DNA from: an uncultured Clostridia bacterium
Lineage (GTDB): Bacteria > Bacillota > Clostridia > TANB77 > CAG-508
Length of the DNA stretch: 13,088 nucleotides
Direction of reading: 5' to 3'
Assembly: GCA_934131055.1 (NCBI GenBank)
Contig: CAKOZB010000035.1
Coordinates: forward strand, 1 to 13,088
The notes beneath the pieces were generated by a model. That model was not told the DNA's origin. It searched no databases and worked only from the letters and a program-made list of their open reading frames with translations. The translations under genes were made by a program, and so were the position numbers. Every line of letters starts with the position of its first letter. Position 1 is the first letter of the stretch. Below are positions 1 to 8,515 of this stretch, piece after piece.

Positions 1-6
1 ACCCAT
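1..6 (-). CDS. First two codons of a gene running off the left edge
   Basis: Only ATG-GGT (Met-Gly) lies inside the window, so the product cannot be identified. The start is supported by an AAGGAGG ribosome binding site at 13-19 with a 6-base spacer, and by a plausible promoter further upstream (38-66). A terminator-like hairpin at 120-153 separates it from the gene at 176, so it is probably its own transcription unit. Confidence 0.6.
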
Positions 7-37
7 AAGCTTCCTCCTTAATTTTATTTATGTTCTA

Positions 38-66
38 ATTATATTACATATTTAAGTAAAAGTAAA
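38..66 (-). promoter_or_regulatory. Sigma-A-like promoter for the gene starting at position 6
   Basis: Read on the minus strand, TTTACT (61-66) is followed after 17 bases by a perfect TATAAT (38-43). The -35 box is weak (4 of 6 consensus bases), the -10 is exact. Transcription would begin near position 31 and give a short leader holding the AAGGAGG site. Confidence 0.5.
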
Positions 67-114
67 AGCTTTTTGGTAAAATAATAAAATTTAATTACTA
101 AATGCTATTTTTTA

Positions 115-153
115 TATAAAAAATATCCATCGTAGTTATACGAAGGATATTTT
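115..153 (-). terminator. Rho-independent terminator after the membrane-anchored protein gene
   Basis: An inverted repeat pairs AAATATCC (121-128) with GGATATTT (145-152), plus TCG/CGA inside one mismatch, around an 8-base loop. On the minus strand it is followed by a run of six T and an AT-rich tail. It lies 23 bases beyond the stop codon of the gene at 176. Confidence 0.65.
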
Positions 154-175
154 GGTCCATTTTATTATTTTCATT

Positions 176-691
176 TTATTTTTTTACTAACATAAAGTTA
201 TAAGCATTTGCATAACTATCATTTATTCCAGCTGTTATTCCAACAGTTTCACCAATTTGTGTTTCTGGAATTGCAACTGGTATTCTACCTTGCTCTTTTC
301 CTTCTTTGTCTAATAACACTATCTCTGCCATGAAGTTTCCTTGGTTAGAACCTGTCATATTTGTTACATCAGCTGCAAGTTCTGTATGACCATCTTTTTC
401 AGAATAGCTTATATTTGATATTTCAAAACCTGATTCTACTTTATCTTCTTTTAGCTTCTCACTTGTATTTACAACTGTTCCATCACTCTCTATTTTTGTA
501 AATTCTCCTTGGCTTGGGTCAACTTGAGACATTTCTAAGTTGCTAACACTGCTTCCTCCGTTGTTTCCTTGAGCAGGTTGTTTTCCATCATCAACTTTGT
601 TGTTTAATCTTGTAACTCCAAATATAATAGCTATGATTACTATACCTATTAGTATTAAAATTAAAATTCCTTTCTTTTCACTACTTTTCAT
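176..691 (-). CDS. Small membrane-anchored protein with an extracellular beta-rich domain
   Basis: A 171-residue protein. A lysine-bearing N-terminus (MKSSEKK) is followed by one hydrophobic helix at about 8-28, then a Gly/Asn/Gln/Ser-rich linker, so the rest should lie outside the cell. Residues about 85-171 read like an FxLYD/DUF4352-type beta-sandwich: a VTNMTG-type turn, alternating strands around 'VLLDKEGKEQGRIPV', then a Gly-Glu-Thr turn and a last strand. The exact family is inferred and the function is unknown. The ATG at 691 is chosen because AAGGAGG (701-707) lies 9 bases upstream and the longer reading from 769 would begin inside the -35 box of its promoter (741-769). It has its own promoter and terminator, so it is probably a single-gene unit. 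Confidence 0.8.
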   Translation of the reverse strand: MKSSEKKGILILILIGIVIIAIIFGVTRLNNKVDDGKQPAQGNNGGSSVSNLEMSQVDPSQGEFTKIESDGTVVNTSEKLKEDKVESGFEISNISYSEKDGHTELAADVTNMTGSNQGNFMAEIVLLDKEGKEQGRIPVAIPETQIGETVGITAGINDSYANAYNFMLVKK

Positions 692-740
692 TTTTGTTTT
701 CCTCCTTATATAATTTTTACATATGTTTATATCATTTTGT

Positions 741-769
741 ATGATAACATAAAAATATTTTATTTTCAA
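741..769 (-). promoter_or_regulatory. Promoter of the membrane-anchored protein gene
   Basis: On the minus strand TTGAAA (764-769) is separated by 17 bases from TATCAT (741-746). A TG one base upstream of the -10 makes it an extended -10 promoter. Each hexamer matches 5 of 6 consensus bases. It fixes the gene start at 691 rather than 769. Confidence 0.6.
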
Positions 770-857
770 CTATTTTTTTTATTTGAAATGTAATTGTAAT
801 ATTTAGTTCAAATCTCTATATATTATCTCCATCTTTTATTTTTTTATTAGATTATTT

Positions 858-1904
858 TTATGAACAATATTTACAAAGTATCGCTTCTAAACCAACATTT
901 AAATCTATCGAACCACTCTTTGATTTGTAATCTAAATCTATGAATTCTTGCAACAGTTTTCTTAATTCTGCTTCTTTAAAATATTTTGACTGCATCGTAT
1001 ATTTGTTTACCAAGAATGTTTGATTTGGTTTTAAGTTTAAACTTTCTGCGATATTCAATTTTCCATTTATTGCTATTTTTGTAATGTACAATTTTTTGAA
1101 GTGTCCATATAATGTAATAAATATTTTTTGTATTGGTTCTTTAGCATACAATAAATTTTTTAGTACTTGTAATGCTTCTGATATATTTTTCTTCCCAAGA
1201 CTATCTGTTAAATCAAATATTATACTTTCAAATTGTTTTATTCCTAATAAGTCTATATTTTGCTTTGTTATCATTCCACCAGTTCCAACATATTCTATTT
1301 GTTTACGAATTTCATTTATTAGGTCCTGTAACGATGTTCCACAATTTTCTATTAAATAATTTAATGTAACAGCATCTACGTTTACCTTATACATATTGCA
1401 AATTGATTTTAACCTTTTTACTAATTCTGCAGGTTTCTGTTTTTCAAAATTACATACACAGCCTAATTTATCGATTGTTTTATATAGATTATTTTTATCT
1501 GCGTCATTTTCAATAAACAATAATATTACAGAATCATTTATCATATCGATATTTTCTTCTATGTATGTTGCAAGCTTATTTTCAAATTTATTATCATCTT
1601 TTTTTGACATTTTTTCCTCTGTTGTAGCGTTTTTTCCTCTTTTAGGCTTTTGGAATAATCCTGTATCTTTTGCAACAATCAGCTTTTGTGGATATCCAAA
1701 GGCAGGTGTTTCTATGTCTGCAATTATTTCCGAAACATTAGTGTTATCTATTTGTATATAGTTTATTCCATTTACTGTTTCACCAAATAATTTTTTTATT
1801 TTTTTTACATTGTTATCTAATAAAAAGCGTTCTTCTCCATATAGTAAATATATGTTATTTAGTTTTCCAGCTTTCAATTCATTTTCTAATGCTGTGATAT
1901 CCAC
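858..1904 (-). CDS. holA: DNA polymerase III delta subunit
   Basis: 348 residues, the normal length for HolA, the clamp-loader subunit that opens the beta sliding clamp. The N-terminus 'NNIYLLYGEERFLLDNNVKK' (residues 16-35) is the family signature, and the weak conservation over the rest with a helical C-terminal collar region (about 210-348) is typical. A lysine-rich insert at about 86-104 (KPKRGKNATTEEK...) lies within the N-terminal domain. The start is GTG at 1904, supported by GGGAGG at 1911-1916 with a 6-base spacer. It follows the debranching-enzyme gene by 146 bases, an AT-rich gap where I see no clear promoter or terminator, so co-transcription is possible. The common neighbours comEC and rpsT are not in view. 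Confidence 0.93.
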   Translation of the reverse strand: MDITALENELKAGKLNNIYLLYGEERFLLDNNVKKIKKLFGETVNGINYIQIDNTNVSEIIADIETPAFGYPQKLIVAKDTGLFQKPKRGKNATTEEKMSKKDDNKFENKLATYIEENIDMINDSVILLFIENDADKNNLYKTIDKLGCVCNFEKQKPAELVKRLKSICNMYKVNVDAVTLNYLIENCGTSLQDLINEIRKQIEYVGTGGMITKQNIDLLGIKQFESIIFDLTDSLGKKNISEALQVLKNLLYAKEPIQKIFITLYGHFKKLYITKIAINGKLNIAESLNLKPNQTFLVNKYTMQSKYFKEAELRKLLQEFIDLDYKSKSGSIDLNVGLEAILCKYCS

Positions 1905-2050
1905 AATTAGCCTCCCACCTATATTTTTATATCATTTTTCCGTTTAGTATATTATTGCATATATGTTAATTTTGTATTTTATATCTTCTATTTTTAAAAC
2001 ATTCTTCAACAATTTGTGGTAATCTGCTTTATTTACCTTGCATTTTCACA

Positions 2051-4075
2051 TTATCTCTTATTTAAAACTATTCTAAATATTTCTGCCACGCTCCATGCTT
2101 GTGCAAATGCTCCTCTTTCTTCGTATTGTTCTGTTGAATCATATATTTCACTTATAGTGCCAATACTTGACCTTTCAAACATTTCTGCTTTGAAAGTTTC
2201 CTTTGTTGTGTCTACAAGATTTGTTATTTTTTCTTCTAATTCTTGTCTTTTAGTTTTATTCTTTTCTATTATCATAGTATTTTTCAATGCATCATAATAT
2301 AATCCTAATAACCATGTCCAAGTAATTCCCTGATGATAGCTTGAGTCTCTCTTGTATGCAGAACCTTCATATACATCAACATAACCATCTTCATCTGAGC
2401 TTAATGTTTTTAGTCCATATTTATTTAGTAATTTATTCTCCACTGTGCTTAAAACTTGTTCAGCAATCTCTGCATTATCAACAATCGGATGAGATAAACT
2501 TAATGCAAATAATTGATTTGGTCGTACTTTGCTATCTCCTAATACATCATATAAGCAATGTTTTCCTGCATTGTAGAACTTTTCAGCAAATGATTTTTTA
2601 GTCTTTTCAGCCATTTCTAGATATTTTCTACATAATTGCTTGTTTTCGTATTTTTCTGCAAGTCTAGCCATTATTTTTAATGCATTATACCACAAAGCAT
2701 TAAGCTCTACAGTTTTGCCATTTCTAGGCGTTATTGCATGGTTATCTATTTTTACATCCATCCAAGTAATTTGAGTATTTTCTGTTCCAGCAGATAGTAA
2801 ATTATCCTCTTTATCTAAATAAATGTTATCTCCGTCAACATCTATTCTATCTGAATACGCATCCATTATTTTTACCAGACTAGGATATATTTCATCTTTT
2901 ATAAATTCATTATCATTCGTATATTTTAAGTATTTGTACACTTGCTCTACCAATAATAATGAGCTATCAGCACTATTATATAATGGTCTATTATCATAAC
3001 CTGAATATCCATTTGGAACTAGTCCATATTTTATGTCTCTTATATTTGTTAATAGAACTTCTTTTGCTAACTCATATCTTTTTGTTAATAATAGCAAGCC
3101 TTCAAATGAAATTAACGAATCTCTTCCCCAGTCTAGAAACCATGGATATCCTGCAATTACTGTATGTAATCCAAATGATGGCCTATTTACTATAAAATTA
3201 TCTGTTGCTAATATCAAAGCTTTTAACATATCAAGTTTCTTGTCATTCATTTTACTATTTTGAATTATACCAGTATCATAAATAATTCCGGTCATTCTTA
3301 GTAATTCTTTGTTAATTATTTTTATTCCATCTATTTCTTCTATATTTTCTTCTAATGAACAAACAAAAGTTATCTCTTTTTCTTCGTTTGGTTCCAAATT
3401 AATCGAATATACCCCCGGAACGTAGTGATCTTCTTCCGCTTCAAAGCCTCTTTCTTCTTCTCTTAAATAATACATATTTCTGAATGTATCATCTATATGT
3501 TTAAAATATCTGCCATCAGAACAATTCATGTAAATTGGTGTTTCCGAATTTTTATCCAGTACAACTCTAACTTTATTTCCAGAATGTGATTGTTCTGCAT
3601 TAAATTGATGATCTTTATTTATAGAGTGAAAGTCTCTAAAATTTACTACTGGCGCTAAAGTTAATTTAGCTTCTGCATTTTGATTTTTTATTTGATAATA
3701 TACAACTACTGTATTTTTACCATAATCCATACAAATAAACTTCTTGATTATTATATTTTCAACTTTATATGTAAATATTGGAATGTATTCCTTTTTAAAA
3801 TCTACTAGATATTTATATCCTTCAGAGATTTCTCCATTGGCCATATTTGTAAATAAATTATACTTTTTTCCATTTGTTTCAATGCTTTCATCTAATTTGG
3901 ATAATATTAAAAATCTTCTTGCAGGTGGTGTGAGTGGTGCAACCAATAATCCATGATATTTTCTAGTGTTACACCCTAATGCACTTTGGCTACAAAATCC
4001 ACCTATTCCATTTGTAATTATCCAGTCTCTTTTTAGAGATTTCTTTACTTCTTCATCAATTTCACTATATTTCAT
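2051..4075 (-). CDS. Glycogen debranching enzyme, archaeal type (amylo-alpha-1,6-glucosidase)
   Basis: 674 residues, matching the archaeal-type GDE family: an N-terminal beta-rich domain (about 1-250) opening with 'DWIITNGIGGFCSQSALG', joined to an (alpha/alpha)6-barrel glucosidase domain (about 280-674). Family motifs in the barrel are AGYPWFLDWGRDS (308-320), ADSS (369-372), TWMDVK (437-442), VELNALWYNAL (456-466), RPNQLFALSL (518-527) and YHQGITWTWLLG (580-591). The acidic residues D315, D319 and D440 are candidates for the hydrolytic site. The enzyme should remove alpha-1,6 branch stubs from glycogen or imported branched glucans in the cytoplasm. An AGAGGT site lies in the 17-base gap after the YvcK-like gene, so both are probably one operon, pairing a polysaccharide breakdown enzyme with a carbon-metabolism regulator. 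Confidence 0.92.
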   Translation of the reverse strand: MKYSEIDEEVKKSLKRDWIITNGIGGFCSQSALGCNTRKYHGLLVAPLTPPARRFLILSKLDESIETNGKKYNLFTNMANGEISEGYKYLVDFKKEYIPIFTYKVENIIIKKFICMDYGKNTVVVYYQIKNQNAEAKLTLAPVVNFRDFHSINKDHQFNAEQSHSGNKVRVVLDKNSETPIYMNCSDGRYFKHIDDTFRNMYYLREEERGFEAEEDHYVPGVYSINLEPNEEKEITFVCSLEENIEEIDGIKIINKELLRMTGIIYDTGIIQNSKMNDKKLDMLKALILATDNFIVNRPSFGLHTVIAGYPWFLDWGRDSLISFEGLLLLTKRYELAKEVLLTNIRDIKYGLVPNGYSGYDNRPLYNSADSSLLLVEQVYKYLKYTNDNEFIKDEIYPSLVKIMDAYSDRIDVDGDNIYLDKEDNLLSAGTENTQITWMDVKIDNHAITPRNGKTVELNALWYNALKIMARLAEKYENKQLCRKYLEMAEKTKKSFAEKFYNAGKHCLYDVLGDSKVRPNQLFALSLSHPIVDNAEIAEQVLSTVENKLLNKYGLKTLSSDEDGYVDVYEGSAYKRDSSYHQGITWTWLLGLYYDALKNTMIIEKNKTKRQELEEKITNLVDTTKETFKAEMFERSSIGTISEIYDSTEQYEERGAFAQAWSVAEIFRIVLNKR

Positions 4076-4092
4076 CTACTGTTTACCTCTTT

Positions 4093-5802
4093 TTATTTAT
4101 TCTTGTTTATTTCCTTCATTCTTCTTAGAGTTTCTTCCATTCTAGACTCTAACATTCTACCCTCTTCAAGTTTTCTATTTACATCAATTTTACTTGACTG
4201 TCTATTATTTTCTTTGTTTTGTCTTATTTCACTCTTCTGTATTTCTATGTTTTTACTGTTTTTTTCATTCTCTTTATTTTTCTTACCATCTTTTTCTTTT
4301 GGGTTATTTACTTTAGAAATTTTTTCTATTTCTTTTATTCTCTTTTCTCTGTTGTTCTCACTATCTTGTATTGCCTGAATTCTATCGTTATATTTTTCAA
4401 AGAATTTACTATTTCCTGAACGTTTTTTGTTTTTCTTCTTTTTACTTTTGGTTTGATTGTTTTTCATTTTCTTCTTTGTGTCTTTTATTTTTGAATCTAG
4501 TAGAATAACTCTTGTATCATTTTGCATATCTCTAAATTTCATATCATCACAAATTAGTTGGATAATACTTGTTGCTATCGCATCTGAATTATGTCTAATT
4601 CTTCCATTTTCGATTGTAGACATATTTCTTTGAATTAGCTTAATTCCGGCTTCTTTTACTTTTGAAACATCTTGTTCAACAAGTTCTTCTCCTCCTTTAT
4701 TGTACTGCCTTATGTACTCTGGCACAATCTCTCCAGTATCATAAATACAATAATCTATTATGCCTTTTCCAGCATGGTCTATTATAGCCTTTATGTGGTC
4801 ATATAGAGTATAACTATCAGTTTGACCATATTCTGTCATTATGTTACTTACATATACTTTAAATGCGCTTGATTCTCTTATTGCTTTTGATACTCCCGGT
4901 ACCAATAAGTTTGGAATTACGTTTGTATATAAACTTCCAGGTCCAAGTACTATTGCATCAGCCTCTTCAATGGCTTCTATAACACCTGGAGCAACTCTTG
5001 TGTTGGTTGGCGAAATAAATATTCTATTTATCTTACTTATTTTTTGGCTAACCATTTCTGGGATTTTATCTTTACATTCCACCACAGTTCCATCTTCTAA
5101 TTCTGCACATATTTTAATTTGATCAAGTGTTACTGGAAGAACTTTTCCTGTCATATTAAGTATTTTTGAGCTTTCTTCTACTGATGCAGAGAAATCTCCA
5201 ACAGCTTCTTTCATTGCTGTTAAATATATATCTCCAAATTTTAATCCTTCCAATTTTGGATTTTTAAAGGTTAAATTCATTAAGCAATCCATTTCATTTT
5301 CATTTGCAGCAAGTGCCACATAGCTACCCTTTACATCATCTAATGGAAGAGTTCCCAAGTCTTGTTTTGATTTGCTTCTTTGCTCTCCATAATCTGAAAC
5401 TGTAACAATTGCTGTTATATTGTCTGTGTAATTTTTTAAACCTCTAAGTACTGTGTTAAGTCCAGCACCACCACCAATTACAACAACTTTTGGTCCTTGA
5501 TTGTATATTTTTCTATTGAATATTAGAGATTTAACTTTGCTCTTATCTTCTAAATCTCTTGTATCAGACTCCTCTACTAATATTTCTAATGTTCTCCTTT
5601 GTATGCATATTATGCTAATTATTGTGAATGTAAATCCTAAAACAAACACAAGAATTATTTTTGCAAGCTCCCTAAATCCCATTTCATCTGTTACAAGCAC
5701 CTTTGCAATTCCATAACATACAAGTACTATTCCTATTAACATTAGAAAAATCCATCTTTTTATTTTGGCTCCTGATTTAAACCACTTAAAAAATCCGTTC
5801 AT
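4093..5802 (-). CDS. YvcK/CofD-like protein, divergent, membrane-anchored, with a charged tail
   Basis: 569 residues. Two hydrophobic helices (about 15-36 and 47-67) precede a CofD-like fold that begins at 'KVVVIGGGAGLNTVLRGLK' (105-123) and includes GPGSLYTNVIPNLLVPG (287-303). Family members act in cell-shape control and growth on gluconeogenic carbon, and bind UDP-sugars. Two hallmarks are altered: GGGTGLS reads GGGAGLN (109-115), and the usual DDGGSSGRLR stretch reads DYGEQRSKSK (137-146). Residues about 437-569 form a Lys/Glu/Asn-rich, low-complexity, probably coiled or disordered tail absent from short YvcK proteins. A possible SD (AAAGGA) lies 12 bases from the ATG, a long spacer; an earlier ATG in the leader is followed at once by a stop. 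It sits downstream of murB, as in many Firmicutes, but rapZ and whiA are not beside it. Confidence 0.85.
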   Translation of the reverse strand: MNGFFKWFKSGAKIKRWIFLMLIGIVLVCYGIAKVLVTDEMGFRELAKIILVFVLGFTFTIISIICIQRRTLEILVEESDTRDLEDKSKVKSLIFNRKIYNQGPKVVVIGGGAGLNTVLRGLKNYTDNITAIVTVSDYGEQRSKSKQDLGTLPLDDVKGSYVALAANENEMDCLMNLTFKNPKLEGLKFGDIYLTAMKEAVGDFSASVEESSKILNMTGKVLPVTLDQIKICAELEDGTVVECKDKIPEMVSQKISKINRIFISPTNTRVAPGVIEAIEEADAIVLGPGSLYTNVIPNLLVPGVSKAIRESSAFKVYVSNIMTEYGQTDSYTLYDHIKAIIDHAGKGIIDYCIYDTGEIVPEYIRQYNKGGEELVEQDVSKVKEAGIKLIQRNMSTIENGRIRHNSDAIATSIIQLICDDMKFRDMQNDTRVILLDSKIKDTKKKMKNNQTKSKKKKNKKRSGNSKFFEKYNDRIQAIQDSENNREKRIKEIEKISKVNNPKEKDGKKNKENEKNSKNIEIQKSEIRQNKENNRQSSKIDVNRKLEEGRMLESRMEETLRRMKEINKNK

Positions 5803-5835
5803 TTTTTATTTCATTCCTTTCAAACTTTGCCTAAC

Positions 5836-5864
5836 ATATTACATTAAAGTTAATATTATGTAAA
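5836..5864 (-). promoter_or_regulatory. Possible promoter of the YvcK-like gene
   Basis: On the minus strand TTTACA (5859-5864) and TAATAT (5836-5841) are 17 bases apart in the 166-base gap after murB. The -35 matches 5 of 6 and the -10 matches 4 of 6 consensus bases. The region is very AT-rich, so chance matches are likely. Confidence 0.35.
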
Positions 5865-5968
5865 TTCATATTAATACATATCAAACCTAAATTACTTTTA
5901 ACATGTTTTTTGCTAATAATAAAATTTATTTAGACCATATCATTAACTTTTCTAAAAAGCAATTTCAA

Positions 5969-6889
5969 TTATACAATTTCTATTTCCAATTCTATTTTCT
6001 TGTTAAATTTCTCATAAACTTTTTTCTTCACGTATTCTGTAAGTTCTATAACGTCTTTTGCAGTTGCATTCCCGATGTTTACCACAAAGCCTGCATGTTT
6101 TTCCGACACTTGTGCCCCTCCAACAGTGTAGCCTTTTAATCCACACTCGTCAATTAATTGGGCTGTTATAAAATCTTCTCCTCTTTTGAATGTACTTCCT
6201 GCACTTGGCTTATCTATTGGCTGTTTTTCTCTTCTATTATCAAGATTGTTGCATAGTTTTTCTTCAATCTCATTTTTATCGCCTGTTTGAAGCCTTAGAG
6301 TTGTATCTATTATTATAGCATTTTTATTTGAGAAAATACTGTGTCTATAACTAAATTCATGTTCTGCATTGTTAATTTCTTTTATTTCAATCTTGTCACT
6401 GTCTAAATCTATATATCTTGTACTTACAACTATATTTTTCATCTCACTACCATAAGCACCAGCATTCATCTTCACAGCTCCCCCAAGAGTTCCCGGAATG
6501 CCTGATGCAAATTCGAAACCAGCAAGACTATGGTCTAATAGAATTCTTGCAACTTTCGCATTTAACAAACCACTATCAAGTCTTAATGTAGTTTCGTCTA
6601 TAAAATCATATGTACTAGTACATATCTTCGCCACAACTCCTCTAATTCCTTCGTCTTTTACTAAAATATTGCTACCATTTCCTATAAATTTCAATGGCAC
6701 TCCTATTTTTCGTGTTGTTTCGATTGTTTTCTCAATTTGTTCTACACTCTTTAATTTAACGAATATATCTGCATTTCCTCCTATTTTAAAAGTAGTATGC
6801 TTGCTCATTGGTTCATTTAAGTAAATATCTTCCTTGGGTATAAAAGTTTTTAATACATCATATGTTTCCGTTATTCTTTCATTGTCCAT
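5969..6889 (-). CDS. murB: UDP-N-acetylenolpyruvoylglucosamine reductase
   Basis: 306 residues, typical of the type II MurB that reduces the enolpyruvyl group to lactyl, giving UDP-MurNAc for peptidoglycan, with FAD and NADPH in the cytoplasm. The FAD-binding part shows 'FIGNGSNILVKDEGIRG' (68-84) and FASGIPGTLGGAV (127-139). The substrate side shows YRHSIF (181-186, with the conserved Arg), SAGSTFKR (229-236, where Ser232 is the expected proton donor), GAQVSEKHAGFVVN (258-271), and a C-terminal Glu-rich strand (ELEIEIV). The ATG at 6889 has AGGAGG 8 bases upstream. A likely promoter lies at 6990-7017. Confidence 0.96.
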   Translation of the reverse strand: MDNERITETYDVLKTFIPKEDIYLNEPMSKHTTFKIGGNADIFVKLKSVEQIEKTIETTRKIGVPLKFIGNGSNILVKDEGIRGVVAKICTSTYDFIDETTLRLDSGLLNAKVARILLDHSLAGFEFASGIPGTLGGAVKMNAGAYGSEMKNIVVSTRYIDLDSDKIEIKEINNAEHEFSYRHSIFSNKNAIIIDTTLRLQTGDKNEIEEKLCNNLDNRREKQPIDKPSAGSTFKRGEDFITAQLIDECGLKGYTVGGAQVSEKHAGFVVNIGNATAKDVIELTEYVKKKVYEKFNKKIELEIEIV

Positions 6890-6989
6890 TTTTGAATCCT
6901 CCTAGTAATTTTAGTTTGCAAAAGAATTAAATTTTGGCAAGGAAAACAAATTTACAAAGCAATGGCGCACACTTTATGTATGTATCCGC

Positions 6990-7017
6990 ATCGTAAATGA
7001 AGTTTAACGAAAGTCAA
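6990..7017 (-). promoter_or_regulatory. Possible promoter of murB
   Basis: On the minus strand TTGACT (7012-7017) lies 16 bases from TACGAT (6990-6995) in the 171-base gap between the flippase gene and murB. The -35 is good (5 of 6), the -10 fair (4 of 6). It implies a leader of roughly 95 bases for murB; I see no recognisable riboswitch in it. Confidence 0.4.
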
Positions 7018-7060
7018 AATTATAATTTTTTCAAACTTTACTTCTACTCTAGATATATTC

Positions 7061-8458
7061 CTATTTTTTAAATTTATTTATTACTGGTTCTGCTATTTTC
7101 TTTAAGAAGCTCATATTTGTAAATATACAGTACGCAAGCACTATTATAAACATTATTATATTTGCAATTAAATTGTTTTTGTAATATGTGATTAGTGTTG
7201 CAACTAGCAATATCCAGAATACATAATTGAATTTTTCTTTTAAAACTATGTATTCTTTTAATTTGTATCTTCTATATACAAATACAATCAAATTTGAAAT
7301 TAATGTTGAAAATGATGCTGCATATATTCCGAATGTTGGTATGAATATTATGTTTATTACTATGTTGATAATCGCTGCCGCAACTGTTGTTGATCCCATT
7401 ATTTTAGTATTTTTATATGCTGTAAATATTCCCCCATAGAAGTTTGACATATTTGTGTAATAAATTGATATTACTAGTATTGGAATGTATTTGTATGCAT
7501 CATTATAGCTTGCATCTACAAATAAAGAAAATACGAATGGCATTATTGCAATTAGTCCTAATACGATTGCCTTTAAAAAGAATTTTATATCTTTGTAAAT
7601 ACTGTTATAATACTTTACTTTGTTATCATCTTTTAATATTTTTGCAGCAGATTCTTTCCATGCAGTAGAAAAAAATCCGTAACATGTATAAATTATATTT
7701 GGAAATTTATTTGCAATAGAATAAATTCCATTTGCTTCTGTACCACTCATTGCTGTAAGCATAAGTCTATCTGATAAGCTTATGATTATCCAAGATAAGT
7801 TGTTTGGTACAAGTGGTACTGAATATCTAAGCATTTCTCTTAAAGTAGACTTGTGGAAATCTTTTCTGCTTACGAACTGTGGTAAATGTAATTTTAATAA
7901 GATTATTATTGCTGTTGCACTGTTTGCGACTGTATTTGCCCATAAAAGTCCACTAACACCAAGCTTTAGGCTTACTATGAATATTATGTTTAATACGATT
8001 GTAGAGGCTCCCAATATAAAGTTTGAGAAAGAATATAGTTTTATCTTTCCGGTTCCTCTAGCCAAGGCATTGCTCAATCCCAGTAAAATATTTGAAATTA
8101 TAAACAATATAAATACAAATGTATATTCGTAATGCATTACTCCCATAACTATTCCAGCAATGGCAGTAAATATAACAGTTCCAACTAGTGTGTACGCAAT
8201 TGTAGCCGTTATAACTCTTTTTTTACTCTTTAAGTCATCGGCATCGATTAAGAATCTAAACATAGACTCTTCCATAAGCAATGTTATTATTGGCAACAAA
8301 AATGTTGATAGAGTTACCAAGAAGTCATATGTTCCATACTCTGCTGGGCTTAATTTTGATGTATATAGAGGCAAAAGCAAGAAAGACACAACTTGTGTGC
8401 TTAGCTTGCCTATTGCTATTATTATAGTGTTAACTAATAATTGTTTCTTTTGATTCAT
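7061..8458 (-). CDS. Polysaccharide flippase (Wzx/MVF-like, MOP superfamily)
   Basis: 465 residues, almost entirely hydrophobic, consistent with 12-14 membrane helices. The N-terminus 'LSTQVVSFLLLPLYTSKLSP' (about 19-38) followed by 'AEYGTYDFLVTLSTFLLPI' is the classic opening of polysaccharide biosynthesis/export proteins that flip lipid-linked oligosaccharides across the membrane. A typical mid-protein segment is LRYSVPLVPNNLSWIII (about 212-228). The substrate is unknown. The start has a GGAAG site 6 bases upstream. It follows the GT-C-like gene by 57 bases, so the two probably form an envelope-glycan operon. The short charged C-terminus (EPVINKFKK) is cytoplasmic. Confidence 0.88.
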   Translation of the reverse strand: MNQKKQLLVNTIIIAIGKLSTQVVSFLLLPLYTSKLSPAEYGTYDFLVTLSTFLLPIITLLMEESMFRFLIDADDLKSKKRVITATIAYTLVGTVIFTAIAGIVMGVMHYEYTFVFILFIISNILLGLSNALARGTGKIKLYSFSNFILGASTIVLNIIFIVSLKLGVSGLLWANTVANSATAIIILLKLHLPQFVSRKDFHKSTLREMLRYSVPLVPNNLSWIIISLSDRLMLTAMSGTEANGIYSIANKFPNIIYTCYGFFSTAWKESAAKILKDDNKVKYYNSIYKDIKFFLKAIVLGLIAIMPFVFSLFVDASYNDAYKYIPILVISIYYTNMSNFYGGIFTAYKNTKIMGSTTVAAAIINIVINIIFIPTFGIYAASFSTLISNLIVFVYRRYKLKEYIVLKEKFNYVFWILLVATLITYYKNNLIANIIMFIIVLAYCIFTNMSFLKKIAEPVINKFKK

Positions 8459-8515
8459 TTTGCACTTCCAATTTATAAATTTTCCTTTAATATTTTATCA
8501 TACAATCGGTGTATG

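Noticed and set aside
692..769. N-terminal extension of the membrane-anchored protein (start at 769)
   Set aside because: The start codon would lie in the -35 box of a good promoter, and a strong AAGGAGG site directly precedes the Met at 691.
781..813. ATTTGAA/TTCAAAT inverted repeat after holA as a terminator
   Set aside because: On the minus strand it is followed by a run of A, not T, and the loop is long; no terminator function is supported.
4103..4419. Plus-strand hydrophobic reading frames opposite the YvcK-like tail
   Set aside because: They are antisense images of Lys/Glu-rich codons, which read as Phe/Leu/Ser on the other strand, and lack ribosome binding sites.
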